This document shows, in pieces, positions 19,301-27,392 of a DNA stretch of 64,000 nucleotides; position 1 is the stretch's first letter, and every line of letters starts with the position of its first letter. A program made the translations under genes and the position numbers. The DNA is from an uncultured Bacteroidales bacterium (lineage in GTDB: Bacteria > Bacteroidota > Bacteroidia > Bacteroidales > CAIXZF01): NCBI GenBank assembly GCA_903923925.1, contig CAIXZF010000113.1, forward strand, positions 1 through 64,000, in the 5' to 3' direction. Under the pieces are notes generated by a model. It was given only the letters and a program-made list of their open reading frames with translations, was not told the origin of the DNA and ran no database searches.

Positions 19301-19731
19301 AGGGGACGAGTGAACAGCTTGCCAGAATGGCTGCTGAACAGGAAGCTGTGAGAAAGCAATTGCAGGGACTAAGAGATGAAATGGCGAAAGAAGGCAAAGG
19401 AAATGATGGGAATCTGAATAAAATGATTCAGGATATGGAACTAAATGAGACAGATCTCGTAAATAAGACCATTACGAACCAGACTTTAAACCGTCAGAAA
19501 GAAATTTTAACACGCCTTCTTGAGTCTGAAAAGGCGATGCGCCAAAGGGAGCAGGAGGAAAGAAGGGAATCTACTGAGGCAAAAAATCAAAATTATAGTA
19601 ACCCAAAGAACTTTTTTGAGTATAACAAGATTAAAACAAGGGAAACAGAATTATTAAAAACTGTTCCTCCCAGCTTAAAGCCATTTTATAAGAATAAAGT
19701 GAGCGCATACTTTTATAACTTTGAAGATTAA
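16351..19731 (+). CDS. DUF4175 family membrane protein
   Basis: A 1126-aa protein. Two membrane segments lie at about residues 23-45 and 52-77 and a third near 152-172. A beta-rich middle region with Ig-like character follows (about 180-500), then a very long, highly charged coiled-coil (about 505-1080) rich in Lys, Glu, Gln and Met, including Q-runs. This matches the DUF4175 family of Bacteroidetes. The function is not established. The first ATG at 16351 is kept because the membrane segments begin 23 residues later. The next gene begins 4 nt after its stop, so the two are almost certainly co-translated. Confidence 0.85.
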   Translation: MIDNYSILISKLDEFIRKYYKNRLLKGGIYTLTALVVFFLLTNSIEYFAHLDPLPRTILFYFYLMLNLGILIWFILVPLFKLYRIGTIISHEKAAAIIGTHFSNVKDRLLNTLQLRQMQDFNPENASLIQASVNQRINELKPVPFSSAIDLKENRKYFKYAFPPIIILLIILLAAPSFITEPTTRLINHKVYYEKKQPFQIILLNTKLEVVQQEDFQLDVKIIGDQIPDNLYIEFDNAQYRLSKENNVLYHYHFKNIQKTTVFQLASDDFRTKEYQLIVLPKPIVLNFEVDLIYPHYLKKENEKIENTGDLIVPYGTQILWKFFTRDTKEIMLRFGEKIQKLETKGSNTFTYASTMLQSQSYSISTFNEYIRNHDSLSYTINVVPDTYPQVDVEEFKDSVFEKRLYFKGNIKDDYGFAKLLFNYRILSTDSATSQATIKYDTILINNQVNQQSFFHFFDLSRLEVKPGEGVEYYFEVWDNDGINGSKATRSQKMFFKAPSKQEITEKTDKASQKVKDDMEAIMREAKELQKKIDDLNKKLFEKKEIGWQEKKQIEDLLKKQEELQQKVEKINKENEQNNIKEQQNNQAQEERILEKQEQLQDLFEKSLSEEMKKMMDELRKMMENVDKNKVNDMLDKMKLNAEDLEKQLDRNLELYKQLEFEKKLDDAVKKLDDLKEKQDKLSEETDKKGDSKDLLNKQEELNKDFEDLAKEMKDLEKLNESMEEPNQMEKTDAQQQDIKEDMKKSSEELKNNKSKKASQSQKSAANKMQKMSDKMKDMQQQQQSQEMEEDMGSLREIIENLIQVSFNQESLMTRVDKVKTYDPQYVKMIQEEKNIQDALKMIEDSLFALSKRQAAIKPIINREIGEINMNVDKAIEEMAERRTATAAGKQQYAMTGINNLALLLQEAMDQMQQQMQQQQSSGKGKSSCGKGGAGDSKSMKKMQGMQEKLGKEMEKLKDQLNKGNKPGEKGQQKPGQGKDGQGQGTSEQLARMAAEQEAVRKQLQGLRDEMAKEGKGNDGNLNKMIQDMELNETDLVNKTITNQTLNRQKEILTRLLESEKAMRQREQEERRESTEAKNQNYSNPKNFFEYNKIKTRETELLKTVPPSLKPFYKNKVSAYFYNFED

Positions 19732-19735
19732 GTAT

Positions 19736-20230
19736 ATGATAGACCACAGACAGGAACTGATCCTTGAATCGAGGCTTGAAAGCCTTCCTGAGATCGAGCG
19801 TTTTGTAGAAGAAATAGGGGATTATTACAACATTAATAACACCTATTTCGGGAATATCCTGGTAGCGCTTACAGAAGCCTTTAAAAATGCTGCTATTCAC
19901 GGAAATCAACTGGATTCTGAAAAGAAGGTTAGCATCGTTTTTCAACCGGTTGCCAATGGGCTGGCGTTCACAGTTCAGGATGAAGGACCGGGATTTGATC
20001 CCTCACTTACGCCAGATCCCACAGAAATTGAAGACGGTGCTTCTGCTAAGAAAGGTTTATACCTGATTAGGAAATTATCTGATAACGTTATATTTAAGGA
20101 GGGTGGTGCTAAACTTGATATCAGTTTCCGCATATCAGGCATTAACTACGAATTAAGTGTGCAAAGAGCAAAAATGCTCCAGCAATATTTCCACGTCACT
20201 GAAAAGAAAAATCAACCAAGCGATCACTAA
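19736..20230 (+). CDS. HATPase-fold protein, anti-sigma-factor-kinase-like
   Basis: A 164-aa single-domain ATP-binding protein of the RsbW/SpoIIAB type. It has an N-box around EAFKNAAIHGN (residues 47-57), DEGPGFDP (82-89) and KGLYLIRKLSD (106-116). Such proteins bind partner sigma factors or anti-anti-sigma factors, but no STAS protein or sigma factor is next to it. I start at the ATG at 19736. A TTG at 19721 would add five residues and overlap the DUF4175 gene. Confidence 0.85.
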   Translation: MIDHRQELILESRLESLPEIERFVEEIGDYYNINNTYFGNILVALTEAFKNAAIHGNQLDSEKKVSIVFQPVANGLAFTVQDEGPGFDPSLTPDPTEIEDGASAKKGLYLIRKLSDNVIFKEGGAKLDISFRISGINYELSVQRAKMLQQYFHVTEKKNQPSDH

Positions 20231-20241
20231 AGCATTTTCTA

Positions 20242-20685
20242 TTGCCAATACATTACTTTTCTGAAGATCTTTCTTTTAGGCTGCAAAACAAGACTGCAAT
20301 CCGCAAATGGCTGAATGCTGCCATTAAACAGGAAGGATCTTCGTGTGGTTCTATAAATTTTATTTTTTGCTCAGATGAGTATTTGCTTGAAAAAAATCTG
20401 CATTTTCTTAATCACAATACCTTAACCGACATTATCACTTTTGATTACTCAACAGTGTTGCCGGGTAAAAAAGTTGTTAGTGGCGATATTTTTATAAGTA
20501 TAGCCAGAGTAACAGAAAATGCCGCAAAATTCAATGTCAGCTTCGAAAAAGAACTCTCCCGGGTAGTAATTCATGGTGTACTTCACCTTCTTGGCTACAC
20601 CGACAAATCCAAAGCACAGAAACATGTAATGAGGAGCAGGGAGGATTTTTATCTACCTTTGCTATCTGAAACCAGCTGGAAATAG
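20242..20685 (+). CDS. ybeY: endoribonuclease YbeY (rRNA maturation)
   Basis: A zinc endoribonuclease for 16S rRNA 3'-end processing and ribosome quality control. It is 147 aa. The family signature is HGVLHLLGYTD at 111-121, giving metal ligands H111 and H115. The usual third histidine is D121, a change I recall as common in Bacteroidetes members. The start is a TTG at 20242 (M-P-I-H-Y-F-S-E-D), required because homology begins at the second residue and no ATG is available. It lies 11 bp behind the HATPase gene and 42 bp before mnmG. Confidence 0.92.
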   Translation: MPIHYFSEDLSFRLQNKTAIRKWLNAAIKQEGSSCGSINFIFCSDEYLLEKNLHFLNHNTLTDIITFDYSTVLPGKKVVSGDIFISIARVTENAAKFNVSFEKELSRVVIHGVLHLLGYTDKSKAQKHVMRSREDFYLPLLSETSWK

Positions 20686-20727
20686 GCAATCTGCTTATAC
20701 AATTTCCGGTTTCTTAGTTTACTGTGC

Positions 20728-22599
20728 ATGTTTAAGGAATATGATGTAATTGTCGTAGGTGCCGGCCATGCCGGTTGCGAAGCCGCAGCTGCTGCAGCTA
20801 ATCTCGGATCGTCTGTATTGTTGATTACCATGAACATGATGAACATGGCTCAGATGTCGTGTAATCCATCCATGGGCGGTGTTGCAAAAGGACAGATTGT
20901 AAGAGAAATTGATGCTCTTGGTGGTTATTCCGGAATTGTTGCTGATCACACTATGATACAGTTCAGAATGCTGAACCGATCAAAAGGTCCCGCCATGTGG
21001 AGTCCACGTGCTCAGAACGACAGAATGCTGTTTTCAACGAAATGGCGCGAAATTCTTGAAGGGATTCCAAATCTCGATTTTTGGCAGGATATGGTACTGG
21101 ATGTTCTTGTAAGAAACGGAAGGGTTTCCGGAGTTATTACAGGAATGGGGCAGGAGATTCATTCAAAAGCTGTTGTACTTACGAATGGTACTTTTCTGAA
21201 TGGCATCATCCATATTGGTGAGAAAAAATTCTCCGGAGGACGCATAGGTGAGTCAGCATCAGTTGGTTTAACTTCTTGTCTGGTAAAGCTTGGATTTGCT
21301 TCCAAGCGTATGAAAACAGGAACGCCTGTACGTGTTGATGGCAGATCTATCGATTTTTCAAAGCTTGAAGAACAAGCCGGCGACGAAGTTCCTGGTAAAT
21401 TTTCTTATACTGATACTCCGGCACTTAAGCAACAGCGGAGCTGTTTTATAGCTTACACAAATCCCGAAGTTCACGAAACTTTAAAAAAGGGCTTCGATAA
21501 GTCGCCAATGTTTACAGGCAGAATTGAGGGAATTGGTCCACGATATTGTCCTTCTATTGAGGATAAAATCAATCGCTTTGCCGATAAAACCCGTCATCAG
21601 CTTTTTGTAGAACCAGAAGGCTGGAACACTATTGAATACTATATTAATGGTTTTTCCTCTTCGCTGCCGGATTATATCCAATTTGAAGCTCTTCAGAAAG
21701 TACCTGGATTTGAAAATGCAAAAATCTTCAGACCGGGTTATGCCATAGAGTATGATTATTTTCCACCCGAACAACTTGAATATTCCTTAGAAACCCGTTT
21801 AGTTGGCGGTTTATTTTTTGCCGGACAGATTAACGGAACTACCGGATATGAAGAAGCAGCAGCACAGGGATTGATGGCGGGCATCAATGCTCATCAGAAA
21901 GTAAGCGGAAATTCACCCTTTGTTTTGGGTCGCTCAGAAGCTTACATTGGTGTATTAATTGACGACCTCATTACTAAAGGAATTGATGAGCCCTATAGAA
22001 TGTTTACTTCGCGGGCTGAGTACAGAATTCTGCTTCGACAGGATAATGCCGACCTGAGGCTAACCGAAAAAGGATATCATTTAGGACTTGCCTCTGAATT
22101 GCGATTATCTGCTCTAAATAAAAAGAAGCAGAATCTCAACGACCTTATCACGTTTATCCGGAATCATCCTGTTGAACCATCACTGGTAAATAATCTTCTT
22201 GAAACGCTTGATACAAGCCCGCTTGCACAGCGTTCCAAACTGCTTTCGCTTGTGCTCAGGCCACAGGTAAGTTTGTTCAATTTAATTGAAATTATACCTG
22301 GTTTAGCCGAGTTTAAAACGAAAATGCCTGAGGTATTTACAGAAATTTTTGAAGAGGCTGAGATACAGCTCAAGTATGAGAGCTATATCCAAAAGGAAGA
22401 AGAGATCGTCAATAAACTTGCCCGCTTTGAAAATATAGAACTACACCCCGATTTTGACTATAGGAAATTGACATCTCTATCATTTGAATCAAGAGAGAAA
22501 TTGACAAAGGTGAAACCCCGAACCCTAGGCCAGGCCTCAAGAATAAGCGGTGTTTCACCAGCAGATATTTCCGTTTTGATCGTTTACCTCGGACGCTAA
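20728..22599 (+). CDS. mnmG: tRNA uridine-5-carboxymethylaminomethyl modification enzyme MnmG
   Basis: An FAD enzyme that works with MnmE to put the carboxymethylaminomethyl group on U34 of several tRNAs. The 623-aa length is usual. The N-terminal FAD loop is VVGAGHAGCEAA (about residues 9-20), followed by CNPSMGGVAKG. The family signature GQINGTTGYEEAAAQG is near residues 369-384, and the C-terminal domain is complete, with TLGQASRISGVSPAD. The ATG at 20728 fits the family start. In many bacteria gidA/mnmG lies near the replication origin; here a parS-like site follows its stop by 10 bp. Confidence 0.97.
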   Translation: MFKEYDVIVVGAGHAGCEAAAAAANLGSSVLLITMNMMNMAQMSCNPSMGGVAKGQIVREIDALGGYSGIVADHTMIQFRMLNRSKGPAMWSPRAQNDRMLFSTKWREILEGIPNLDFWQDMVLDVLVRNGRVSGVITGMGQEIHSKAVVLTNGTFLNGIIHIGEKKFSGGRIGESASVGLTSCLVKLGFASKRMKTGTPVRVDGRSIDFSKLEEQAGDEVPGKFSYTDTPALKQQRSCFIAYTNPEVHETLKKGFDKSPMFTGRIEGIGPRYCPSIEDKINRFADKTRHQLFVEPEGWNTIEYYINGFSSSLPDYIQFEALQKVPGFENAKIFRPGYAIEYDYFPPEQLEYSLETRLVGGLFFAGQINGTTGYEEAAAQGLMAGINAHQKVSGNSPFVLGRSEAYIGVLIDDLITKGIDEPYRMFTSRAEYRILLRQDNADLRLTEKGYHLGLASELRLSALNKKKQNLNDLITFIRNHPVEPSLVNNLLETLDTSPLAQRSKLLSLVLRPQVSLFNLIEIIPGLAEFKTKMPEVFTEIFEEAEIQLKYESYIQKEEEIVNKLARFENIELHPDFDYRKLTSLSFESREKLTKVKPRTLGQASRISGVSPADISVLIVYLGR

Positions 22600-22609
22600 A
22601 GTTTACAAA

Positions 22610-22625
22610 TGTTTCACGTGGAACA
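22610..22625. promoter_or_regulatory. parS-like ParB binding site
   Basis: TGTTTCACGTGGAACA differs from the perfect palindromic parS consensus TGTTTCACGTGAAACA at one position. Its reverse complement TGTTCCACGTGAAACA is a naturally occurring parS variant in other bacteria. It lies between mnmG and the methyltransferase gene, outside coding sequence. The other CACGTG cores I found (21005, 34177, 62273) lack the flanks. Confidence 0.75.
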
Positions 22626-22657
22626 ATTGAATAATTCACTGTTATACAACAATTTAT

Positions 22658-23530
22658 ATGAAATGTCCTGCTTGTGGTTACAATAGTAACACTCTCTTTT
22701 TAGAAGGAAAAGACTACTTTCTTACCCAGGAAATATTTAACATTCACAAATGTGATGACTGCAGTTTACTGTTTACAATTCCCTGCCCGAAACCCGATGA
22801 GCTGAACCGCTATTATGAGTCACCGGACTACCTGTCGCATAACACAAAAAGTCAGAACCTGAAGACCATTTTATATGGTGCAATTCGTAAAATTAACATT
22901 TCACAAAAGTATACAAGAATATCAAACCTCAAAAAGCCCGGAAATATTCTTGATTACGGATGTGGAACAGCCGACTTCCTCGCACATTGCAAAATTCACA
23001 ATTGGAATATTACGGGTATAGAACCAAACGAAAATGCAAGAAAAGTTGCCAGTGAAAAAAATGGTATTCTCCCACTTCCTGAACTTGAAATTAAAAATCT
23101 TAAACCAAATTCCTTCGACCTTATCACCCTCTGGCATGTACTCGAACATGTCCCAAATCTCAACGAACGAATTGAAGATTTTAAAACCTTACTCAAAGAT
23201 GACGGCGTTCTCCTTATAGCTGTGCCAAATGCCATGGCCTGGGATGCCACACATTATAAAGACTTCTGGGCTGCCTGGGACCTGCCTCGTCACCTCTATC
23301 ACTTTACCCCAAAATCTCTCGATAGTGTTTTCGCAAGGCACCAACTAACAAAACTTGTAAACCTTCCAATGAAATTCGATGCGTTTTACATTTGTCTATT
23401 AAGCGAACAGTATAAGAAAAATAAGCTCGCTTTCCCGTTTGCATTTGTAAACGGACTGCGTTCCAATTTTTCTGCCCGAAATAACAATCTGAACTATTCC
23501 AGCTTTATCAGCGTTTTTAAAAAAGGATAA
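22658..23530 (+). CDS. class I SAM-dependent methyltransferase with zinc ribbon
   Basis: A 290-aa protein. The N-terminus carries two CxxC pairs (C3/C6, C32/C35) that form a small zinc ribbon. The Rossmann methyltransferase domain has motif I ILDYGCGTADF near 97-107 and the post-motif LWHVLEHVPN. This is the Methyltransf_23-type architecture, common among enzymes acting on sugars, lipids or cell-surface precursors; the substrate cannot be assigned. It lies 58 bp after mnmG with the parS-like site between them, and no -7 element is seen, so it may be read through from upstream. Confidence 0.85.
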   Translation: MKCPACGYNSNTLFLEGKDYFLTQEIFNIHKCDDCSLLFTIPCPKPDELNRYYESPDYLSHNTKSQNLKTILYGAIRKINISQKYTRISNLKKPGNILDYGCGTADFLAHCKIHNWNITGIEPNENARKVASEKNGILPLPELEIKNLKPNSFDLITLWHVLEHVPNLNERIEDFKTLLKDDGVLLIAVPNAMAWDATHYKDFWAAWDLPRHLYHFTPKSLDSVFARHQLTKLVNLPMKFDAFYICLLSEQYKKNKLAFPFAFVNGLRSNFSARNNNLNYSSFISVFKKG

Positions 23531-23659
23531 ATTAATTTTAAGCCCGTAAATGCAATTAACTGCCCAAATAACACAAACCCTCAACCCAATCGAGAAAATG
23601 CAACAGAGGCCATCTCAGAGAGTCAATTTTTAAACACTGAATTTCAACACTTTACATTC

Positions 23660-26600
23660 ATGGAATTGTCTAAATTATTGATAAACAGAAAGTTCCAAAA
23701 TTTTGCTCTATTCATTACTTTTTTTCTAACAGGACTCCTCCTGTCGACCTTCCTCTTCGTGAAACCAAATCCCGAAAAACTCAAAAAGGATTTCCAGGAA
23801 GCATTCGAAAATCAATCTTACGAAACTCAAACTATTTTAAACAAATTAGCTGAGGCAAAAAAAACAGGCAGAACAAATACAATAGAAATTTCTCAAGCTA
23901 TTAAAAACAAAATAGAAGAGGAAGAAATAATCATTCTCCAATATTCTAAAGACTCTCTCGTATACTGGTCAGAAAATACACTCCCCTTCCCTGTTCATTT
24001 TACAAAATCCTTCACCAGTTCACCAATGGCTTTTATTGCCAATGGATGGTACGGTATTCTTAATTCGAATTCCGGGAAAAATAACTTCGTTGGTCTCTTC
24101 CGGATAAAAAATGAATATCCTTTCGAAAACAATTACCTCCACAATATATTCTCCAAACATTTCAAGCTTCCACCGAATACCATCATTAGTGTCCAGAAAG
24201 GTGATGTCAGAACATTTTCAAAATCTGGTAAATTCTTGTGCTACCTCTCCGAAAACAACAGCCCCGTACTGAGCATACCCCTAACTATACTATTTCTTAT
24301 TGTTTGGCTTACTGCATTTTGTTTCTTCTGGCTCTTTGCATTTAATGTTCTCAAAACAAAACCTCCTTTCCTTCAAAACAAACTTTTGCTTTTCTCTTTC
24401 TTATTCATCCTCATTTTCGCTTCACGTTATCTGCTATTCCATTTCGATACACCCTGGACCTTATATTCAACACTACTATTCAGTCCACTTTATTATGCCT
24501 CGTCAATTTTTATTCCTTCACTAGGCGACCTTTTTATTAACGTCTTCCTGTTTCTATTTACAAGCAGCATCTTTTTTAAAAATAGTATTCCCGGAAATTA
24601 TTCACGCTTCAAATTCCCATTTTATAACTATCTCATTTCAGCTCTGCTTTTCATCCTGATTATAGCATTGTTCGAATTCTCAATAAACATCTATAAGGGT
24701 TTAGTTTTGAATTCCAATGTTCCGATGAATCTTAACAACATTTTTTCTCTTAACTTTTTAACGCTCCTCGCATACTCGGTAACCGCCATTCTGTTCTTCT
24801 CCTTTTTTCTCCTCTCCTTCCGCCTCCTCCAATTTATAAATTTACTGTGCCAAAATAAATTGAACCTCCTGATTCTCCTCCTGATATTAATTTCAATATT
24901 CGCTATCGCTTTTTTGTATTTTGATGAAGAACTTTATACTCTTTGCTTCTTCATTGTCTTTATTGCCTTTTTATACCTGTCTCAATCAGGCTTCCTAATA
25001 CCGGCAAGTTTTATTTCAATCCTCATTAACCTCGTTATTTTTACTTCTCTTTCAACATTTATCCTTCTGAAGTATCAGGACATCTCAGAAAAAAACAACC
25101 GCAAACTTCTTGCTCAGAAATTACTTTCAGATCGCGATCCACTGGCAGAATATGCAACTACCGATATTTATGATGGTATGAGAAAAGATTCTGTACTTCT
25201 CCGGCTAATCGCCAATGCAACAAATGATGAAGAATCGGAAACAAGAACCATTAACTACATTTTAAATAAATCCCTTAAAAACGCCTGGTCGAAATATAAT
25301 ATAGGTATTACAATTTGCGGAGCCGAAAAGATGTTAAATGTTGTAATCCCAAACAACACCATTATAAACTGTAACAAATATTTTAGCCAGCTTATTACCT
25401 CAATTGGGCAGCCAACAATTTCCGATAAATTATACTACCTCGATTATGGAACAGAATCGGCTAGCTATCTTGCCATTTTTCCCTTTCAGTTTAAAACCGA
25501 CAGCAGTACGCGCATCCTAACAATTTATCTTGATATTACTTCAAAAACAGTTCCGAAAGGACTTGGTTACCCCGAACTTCTGGTTGACAAGAATCTTTCA
25601 GTCGGGCCAGATGCCGGCATCTATTCCTATGCATTCTATAAAAAAGAAGCCTTAACCAGAAATGTTGGAAAGTACTCTTATGCACTAAAGCTCAATACAA
25701 CCATAAGAAATAATAACAACTTTTCCTTTTACAACAGCAATGGTTACAATCATTTAGAATACACAGATTCGGGTGATAAAATTTTGATTATCAGTACTAA
25801 GTCCTTAGGAATTTCGCAGATCCTCTCTCCCTTCTCTTACTTGTTTATTTTCTATGTTTTTGTACTTATTGCCCTTACCTTTTTCATCAATCCTTCCTAT
25901 AAATTTGTATTTCAAGAAGCGAATTTCAGGTTACGACTTCAATATGCTATGATCTCCATCATCCTGATTTCCTTCATCTCGGTCGGAATTATCTCCTGGT
26001 TCTACATATCGCGGCAAAATGATATCAAAAATAATGATTCTATCAGTGAAAAGGCTCACTCTATTCTAATTGAAGTTCAGCAGAAATTAGCGGATTACCG
26101 TTCGATTGAACCAGAAATGGGAAATGATCTTTATGTTTTGCTAAATAAACTTTCTCTGGTTTTCTTCACCGATGTCAATTTCTACAATACTTCCGGTGAT
26201 CTTATTGCTTCTTCCCGTCCTCAGATTTTTGAAGAAGGATTGCTGTCGACAAAGATTAATCCTGTAGCCTATTCAGACCTTGTCACCGAAAACCGCACAT
26301 CCTATATTCACAAAGAAAAAATAGGGAGTTATGAATTCCTGTCAGCTTACCTGCCTTGCCGGAATCAGCAGGATAAAGTGATCGGTTACCTCAATTTACC
26401 CTATTTTGCCCGACAGGCTGAAATAAGAAACGAATTTTCCAGTTTTCTTGTAGCATTTATCACCATTTATATACTGTTGATAGTAATATCAATACTTGCA
26501 ACCATTGTGATTGCTAAATATATGACATCACAATTAAGCCTTATTAAAGAAAAACTAACAGGACTGAAACTGGGAAAACCGAATGAAAAAATTGAATGGA

Positions 26601-27364
26601 GGCGTAAAGATGAAATCGGGAACCTCGTTGAAGCTTACAATATGATGATTGATAAACTTGTTCTGAGCGCGGATCAGCTGGCAAAGTCGGAACGGGAATC
26701 TGCCTGGCGTGAAATGGCAAAACAAGTTGCTCATGAAATAAAGAATCCGCTGACTCCCATGAAACTCAGTGTGCAACACCTTAAAAAAGCCTGGGATGAA
26801 AATGCAACCGACTTCGATAAAAGGCTTAACCGTTTTACAGAAACACTGGTTGAACAGATTGATTCCTTATCAACAATTGCATCTGAATTTTCCGACTTTG
26901 CCAAAATGCCGCAGGCAAAAGCCGAAAAACTTGATATAAAAGAGGTAATTCTTAATGTGCTGGAATTATATAAAAATAACACTCTTTTCGAAATTATTAC
27001 AAAACTTCCTCAGAACAGCAATTGCTACGTACACGCAGATAAAAAACAAATTCTTCGTGTACTTATTAATCTCATTAAGAATTCTATTCAGGCTTTTGTG
27101 CCTGAAAAAAAAGGAATATTAACACTTTCAATTAAGACAAAAGATCATCAAATCTACATATCTGTTGAAGATAACGGGCATGGAATACAACAGAACCAAC
27201 ACTCTAAAATATTTTCGCCGAACTTTACCACCCGAACCAGCGGAATGGGTCTTGGGTTGGCCATGGCAAAAACCATAATTGAAGAAAACGGAGGAACAAT
27301 CGATTTCATTTCTACTGAAGGAAAAGGAACCATATTTACGATTTGTCTTCCCTCAATTGATTAA
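23660..27364 (+). CDS. giant membrane-bound sensor histidine kinase, NtrY-like core
   Basis: A 1234-aa protein. One membrane helix lies near the N-terminus (about residues 15-33), then an extracytoplasmic segment, a block of about seven or eight hydrophobic helices (about 195-470), a second external domain (about 480-720), a helix, a third external domain with a helix pair (about 775-945), a HAMP-like linker, the HisKA domain (His near 1024 in VAHEIKNPLTPMKLS) and an HATPase domain (NLIKNSIQA, DNGHGI, GMGLGLAMAK). The H-box is of the NtrY class. No response regulator is adjacent, so it is an orphan kinase. It follows the methyltransferase by 129 bp and precedes a flippase, which may hint at envelope sensing. 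Confidence 0.88.
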   Translation: MELSKLLINRKFQNFALFITFFLTGLLLSTFLFVKPNPEKLKKDFQEAFENQSYETQTILNKLAEAKKTGRTNTIEISQAIKNKIEEEEIIILQYSKDSLVYWSENTLPFPVHFTKSFTSSPMAFIANGWYGILNSNSGKNNFVGLFRIKNEYPFENNYLHNIFSKHFKLPPNTIISVQKGDVRTFSKSGKFLCYLSENNSPVLSIPLTILFLIVWLTAFCFFWLFAFNVLKTKPPFLQNKLLLFSFLFILIFASRYLLFHFDTPWTLYSTLLFSPLYYASSIFIPSLGDLFINVFLFLFTSSIFFKNSIPGNYSRFKFPFYNYLISALLFILIIALFEFSINIYKGLVLNSNVPMNLNNIFSLNFLTLLAYSVTAILFFSFFLLSFRLLQFINLLCQNKLNLLILLLILISIFAIAFLYFDEELYTLCFFIVFIAFLYLSQSGFLIPASFISILINLVIFTSLSTFILLKYQDISEKNNRKLLAQKLLSDRDPLAEYATTDIYDGMRKDSVLLRLIANATNDEESETRTINYILNKSLKNAWSKYNIGITICGAEKMLNVVIPNNTIINCNKYFSQLITSIGQPTISDKLYYLDYGTESASYLAIFPFQFKTDSSTRILTIYLDITSKTVPKGLGYPELLVDKNLSVGPDAGIYSYAFYKKEALTRNVGKYSYALKLNTTIRNNNNFSFYNSNGYNHLEYTDSGDKILIISTKSLGISQILSPFSYLFIFYVFVLIALTFFINPSYKFVFQEANFRLRLQYAMISIILISFISVGIISWFYISRQNDIKNNDSISEKAHSILIEVQQKLADYRSIEPEMGNDLYVLLNKLSLVFFTDVNFYNTSGDLIASSRPQIFEEGLLSTKINPVAYSDLVTENRTSYIHKEKIGSYEFLSAYLPCRNQQDKVIGYLNLPYFARQAEIRNEFSSFLVAFITIYILLIVISILATIVIAKYMTSQLSLIKEKLTGLKLGKPNEKIEWRRKDEIGNLVEAYNMMIDKLVLSADQLAKSERESAWREMAKQVAHEIKNPLTPMKLSVQHLKKAWDENATDFDKRLNRFTETLVEQIDSLSTIASEFSDFAKMPQAKAEKLDIKEVILNVLELYKNNTLFEIITKLPQNSNCYVHADKKQILRVLINLIKNSIQAFVPEKKGILTLSIKTKDHQIYISVEDNGHGIQQNQHSKIFSPNFTTRTSGMGLGLAMAKTIIEENGGTIDFISTEGKGTIFTICLPSID

Positions 27365-27392
27365 AACAATGTTGAATTAAACTACTATACAT

